Below are positions 61,591-64,000 of a DNA stretch of 64,000 nt, in pieces. The stretch's first letter is position 1, and the number at the start of each line of letters is the position of its first letter. This stretch comes from CAVSWT01 sp963777515 (lineage in GTDB: Bacteria > Bacteroidota > Ignavibacteria > Ignavibacteriales > Ignavibacteriaceae). The notes under the pieces are model-generated. The model had not been told where the DNA came from. It was given only the letters and a program-made list of their open reading frames with translations, and did no database searches. The stretch covers positions 297,154 to 361,153 of the forward strand of contig CAVZQU010000019.1 of assembly GCA_963777515.1 (NCBI GenBank), written 5' to 3'. A program made the translations under genes and the position numbers.

Positions 61591-62661
61591 TTAAATTCTT
61601 TTTGCACGTAAGTATTGTTTAGGCCACTCAATATCTGCTTTGAGTTTTTCCGAAGCATAAAGAGGCCAAAAAGGATTTCTAAGCATTTCTCTAGCAAGAA
61701 TTACTAAGTCTGCCTGCCCAGTTCTTATAATATTCTCGGCTTGTTCTGGAGAGGTAATTAAGCCTACACCTCCAGTTAAAATATTAGCTTCTTTCTTTAT
61801 TTCCTCCGAGAAAGGAATTTGGTACCCCGGACCAATTGGTATTGATACTTTTGCAATATTACCGCCGCTTGAGCAATCAATTAAATCCACCCCAGAATCT
61901 TTCAGCCATTCTGCAAGTTTAACAGATTGGTTTATATCCCAGCCATTTTCAGCCCAATCTGTGGATGAAATACGTACCAGCAAAGGCATCTCCTTAGGAA
62001 TTATATTCCTTACATTGCGGGTTATTTCAATAGCCAGACGGCATCTGTTTTCTAAGCTTCCACCATATTCATCTTTTCTTAGATTTGAAAGCGGAGATAA
62101 AAATTCATGAATTAAATAACCATGAGCCATATGCAATTCAATTATTTGAAACCCTCCTTCAATACTTCTTTCTGCTGCTGATTTAAATTGATCAATAACC
62201 GTTTGAATATCCTGCTTGCTCATTTCTTTAGGTGATGGATAGTTATCGGCAAAACTAATCGGACTTGGTGCAACAGTCTGCCAGCCTCCTTCATTTAATT
62301 GTACAGCACCTGTTCCCTTCCATGGTGAAAACGTTGATGCTTTTCTTCCAGCATGCGCTAATTGTATTGCAGGAATTGAATTTTGTTCCTTTATAAAAGA
62401 AGTAATTCTTTTATATGCCTCCGCATGTTTTGAACTCCAAATTCCAGCATCATCAGGTGAAATTCTCCCTTCCGGAGAGACTGCAGTTGCTTCCGTAAAT
62501 ACTAATGCCGCTCCACCTACAGCCCTGCTCCCTAGATGGACTAAATGCCAATCCGAAGGTAATCCTTCATGACTTGAGTATTGACACATTGGAGATACTG
62601 CAATCCTATTTTTTAATTCGACACTTCTTATTTTAATAGATGAAAAAAGTTCACTCATCAT
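61591..62661 (-). CDS. Old yellow enzyme-family NADPH dehydrogenase (YqjM/NamA-like)
   Basis: 356 residues. The barrel begins LKNRIAVSPMCQYSS with the Cys and Tyr that tune the FMN in the YqjM class. Substrate-binding His residues lie in IIELHMAHGYLIHEFLSPLS, with LVRISSTDW, ILTGGVGLIT and ILAREMLRNPFWPLYA binding FMN. It reduces activated C=C bonds of enones and other electrophiles. AGAGG lies before the double ATG. A TTG-N21-TAAATTTT sequence (62682-62713) may be its promoter. Confidence 0.93.
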   Translation of the reverse strand: MMSELFSSIKIRSVELKNRIAVSPMCQYSSHEGLPSDWHLVHLGSRAVGGAALVFTEATAVSPEGRISPDDAGIWSSKHAEAYKRITSFIKEQNSIPAIQLAHAGRKASTFSPWKGTGAVQLNEGGWQTVAPSPISFADNYPSPKEMSKQDIQTVIDQFKSAAERSIEGGFQIIELHMAHGYLIHEFLSPLSNLRKDEYGGSLENRCRLAIEITRNVRNIIPKEMPLLVRISSTDWAENGWDINQSVKLAEWLKDSGVDLIDCSSGGNIAKVSIPIGPGYQIPFSEEIKKEANILTGGVGLITSPEQAENIIRTGQADLVILAREMLRNPFWPLYASEKLKADIEWPKQYLRAKRI

Positions 62662-62809
62662 AAGCCTCTAATTTAATCGATAAAATTTATTTGAAAATCT
62701 TTTTTTTATACAAAGCCTAGGTGCCTATAAGTGGTAAAAAACAATTGACAACAAAGGCGTTCAGTTCACAAAGTTTCATTTAGAATTTAAGGGCAAAGCG
62801 TAGCCTTAA

Positions 62810-63634
62810 TTACAATTTTGTCAATTTAACACCTAAATCCCATAAACGTTTTCTTGCTTGTTTATCATAAGCTTGCGAATCGGCTTTTGCTTCGGATTTA
62901 ACATTAAAATATTTTCCGGTAACATTATTTAACGTAGGAGAAGTTGCTAGATAAACTTCTGCATCTGCACCAGTTTCAGGTTTTCCCCACGGATTAATAT
63001 TTGAACGCCTAACCATATTTGTATCTAGATAGGTTCCCGGATGCAAGCTATTCACTGAAATGTTTTCATCTTTCAGTTTCTCAGCAAGATCAATTGTAAA
63101 CATTATTAATGCAAGTTTACTCTGACAATAGGCTTGTGTTGCATTAAAATTTTTCTCAAGCATTATATCATCAAAATTAACCGGACTTTGTCCTGCGGAA
63201 CTTACATTTACAATCCGTGAAGGTGAGGCTTTTTTAAGTTCAGGCAGCAGCAATTGTGTTAATAAAAAAGGAGCAAGATAGTTGACGGCAAAACGAAGTT
63301 CATAGCCGTCTTTGCTGTATCTTTCATCTGCAAAACCAACGCCTGCATTATTGATTAAAACATCAATTGCTTGATATTCTTTCTTCAACTCATCAGCAAA
63401 TTTTCTTACTTCATTTAAAGATGAAAAGTCTGCTGTAAATCCGTCAACCTTTTGATTATTAGATTTAGTTTTAATTTCTTCTACTACTTTTTTTACCTTT
63501 TCTTTATTTCTGCCATGGACTAAAACATGTGCATTTTGTTTCGCTAATTCTAAAGCTGTTAATTTTCCGATTCCATCTGTTGCACCGGTAACTACTACGG
63601 TTTGGTCTTGAATGTCTTTCATATTTAAATCCAT
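62810..63634 (-). CDS. Short-chain dehydrogenase/reductase (retinol dehydrogenase-like)
   Basis: 274 residues. Rossmann motif TGATDGIGKLTALELA, HGRNKEKV (NADPH-type Arg), DVLINNAGVGFADERY, and the catalytic SSAGQS ... AYCQSKLALIMF with Ser, Tyr and Lys. SVNSLHPGTYLDTNMV follows as in the retinol dehydrogenase/WWOX-like group. It is a soluble oxidoreductase of unknown substrate. Its start lies 3 bp after the stop of the medium-chain oxidoreductase, so the two are co-transcribed. Confidence 0.92.
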   Translation of the reverse strand: MDLNMKDIQDQTVVVTGATDGIGKLTALELAKQNAHVLVHGRNKEKVKKVVEEIKTKSNNQKVDGFTADFSSLNEVRKFADELKKEYQAIDVLINNAGVGFADERYSKDGYELRFAVNYLAPFLLTQLLLPELKKASPSRIVNVSSAGQSPVNFDDIMLEKNFNATQAYCQSKLALIMFTIDLAEKLKDENISVNSLHPGTYLDTNMVRRSNINPWGKPETGADAEVYLATSPTLNNVTGKYFNVKSEAKADSQAYDKQARKRLWDLGVKLTKL

Positions 63635-63637
63635 TAT

Positions 63638-64000
63638 TTAAATTCTAAAAATAATTTTTTCTTTTTTATTTTTTTGTGAATCTGCTTTTAACGCCGCTTT
63701 AAATTGATTCAATTGAAATGACTTTTCTGTTGAAAGTCTAAAAGAATCTTTACCTATTTCTTTTATAAGAGTTTTAATCATTTCTTCTCTCTGCTCATCT
63801 GTTTGGCTTTGCAAATATGATCGTACACCGAAACCTTTAATCAAAAGATTCTTAAAAACGATTTGGCTGTTACGATATTGGGCGGGCTCTTCATTTAATA
63901 ATCCATAAATAATTATTCTTCCGAACTGAGCCATGCTTTGCAAAATCATTGTTCCAATTTTTCCACCAACAGCATCTAAAGCTCCATTTATTCCATTCCC
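63638..64000 (-). CDS. Zinc-type alcohol dehydrogenase/quinone oxidoreductase-like protein (partial, 5' end outside window)
   Basis: The frame is open to the window edge and encodes the C-terminal 120 residues. NGINGALDAVGGKIGTMILQ is the GxxxVxDxVGG coenzyme-domain segment of medium-chain reductases; MAQFGRIIIYGLL and LIKGFGVRSYL follow. The internal ATG at 63949 is not the start. The missing N-terminal half lies beyond 64000. It probably reduces quinones or enones with NADPH and forms a unit with the short-chain dehydrogenase gene. Confidence 0.85.
   Translation of the reverse strand, partial: GNGINGALDAVGGKIGTMILQSMAQFGRIIIYGLLNEEPAQYRNSQIVFKNLLIKGFGVRSYLQSQTDEQREEMIKTLIKEIGKDSFRLSTEKSFQLNQFKAALKADSQKNKKEKIIFRI

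Noticed and set aside
1..64000. CRISPR array, rRNA operon, complete insertion sequence or prophage
   Set aside because: No regularly spaced repeats, rRNA signatures, transposase or integrase reading frames were found.

Overview
The window looks like one contiguous piece of chromosome from a member of the Ignavibacteria (Bacteroidota/Chlorobiota group), probably order Ignavibacteriales. The evidence is a strongly AT-rich sequence, a secreted protein ending in a type IX secretion sorting domain with the FQNYPNPFNPS signature, DUF2851 and UMF1-type families common in this group, and several promoters of the Bacteroidota type. I found five with a TTG box exactly 20 nt before a TAnnTT(T)n box. No CRISPR array, rRNA, complete insertion sequence or prophage is visible.

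Region 1 (1-8829, minus strand) is a capsule/exopolysaccharide operon. In transcription order it holds a STAS-domain regulator, a DegT-type sugar aminotransferase, a polyprenyl-phosphate sugar-1-phosphate transferase, a Gfo/Idh/MocA dehydrogenase, a hexapeptide-repeat acetyltransferase, a Wza-like export protein and a Wzc-like chain-length regulator/tyrosine kinase. The dehydrogenase, aminotransferase and acetyltransferase together fit synthesis of a diacetamido-type sugar nucleotide. A partial lipoprotein gene lies beyond it.

Region 2 (8830-18111, minus strand) is a signalling island. It has an 81-residue protein resembling an isolated histidine-kinase dimerisation hairpin, an orphan CheW, an NtrC-class sigma-54 activator with its five-PAS histidine kinase, a single-PAS protein, a lone receiver protein, and a NarL-type regulator with its three-PAS HisKA_3 kinase. 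Two almost identical 18-bp elements with a perfect sigma-54 -24 box lie upstream of the cheW gene and of the STAS/exopolysaccharide operon. My inference is that the adjacent NtrC-type system switches on both units. A SpoIIE/PP2C-type phosphatase that could act on the STAS protein is encoded at 49.9 kb.

Region 3 (18.4-31.6 kb) is mixed: a YihY-family membrane protein, a class A beta-lactamase-like serine hydrolase, a SET-domain protein, a 125-bp element with 18-bp perfect terminal inverted repeats, a frameshifted YrdB-family gene, the type IX cargo protein, pepD, typA, clpS, etfBA, a bifunctional nuclease and a DUF2851 pair.

Region 4 (31.7-59.8 kb) is mostly housekeeping: pyrF, the shape operon rodA-mrdA-mreD-mreC-mreB fused to purH and purN, a frameshifted TPR gene, pyrG, a MscS channel, eukaryote-like citrate synthase, a Sel1 protein, a methionine-type aminotransferase, the PP2C phosphatase, an MFS permease, nusB, a YdcF protein, purD, a glycosyltransferase, guaB, an acyl-CoA dehydrogenase and tRNA-Ser(GCU).

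Region 5 (59.9-64 kb) is an accessory group of small-molecule enzymes: an ester cyclase and a decayed copy of its 3' end flanking an isocitrate lyase/PEP mutase-like gene, an old-yellow-enzyme reductase, a short-chain dehydrogenase and a medium-chain oxidoreductase cut by the window edge. Two genes (21034-21415 and 40299-41832) are each broken by one extra base in an A triplet, which may be real decay or assembly error.
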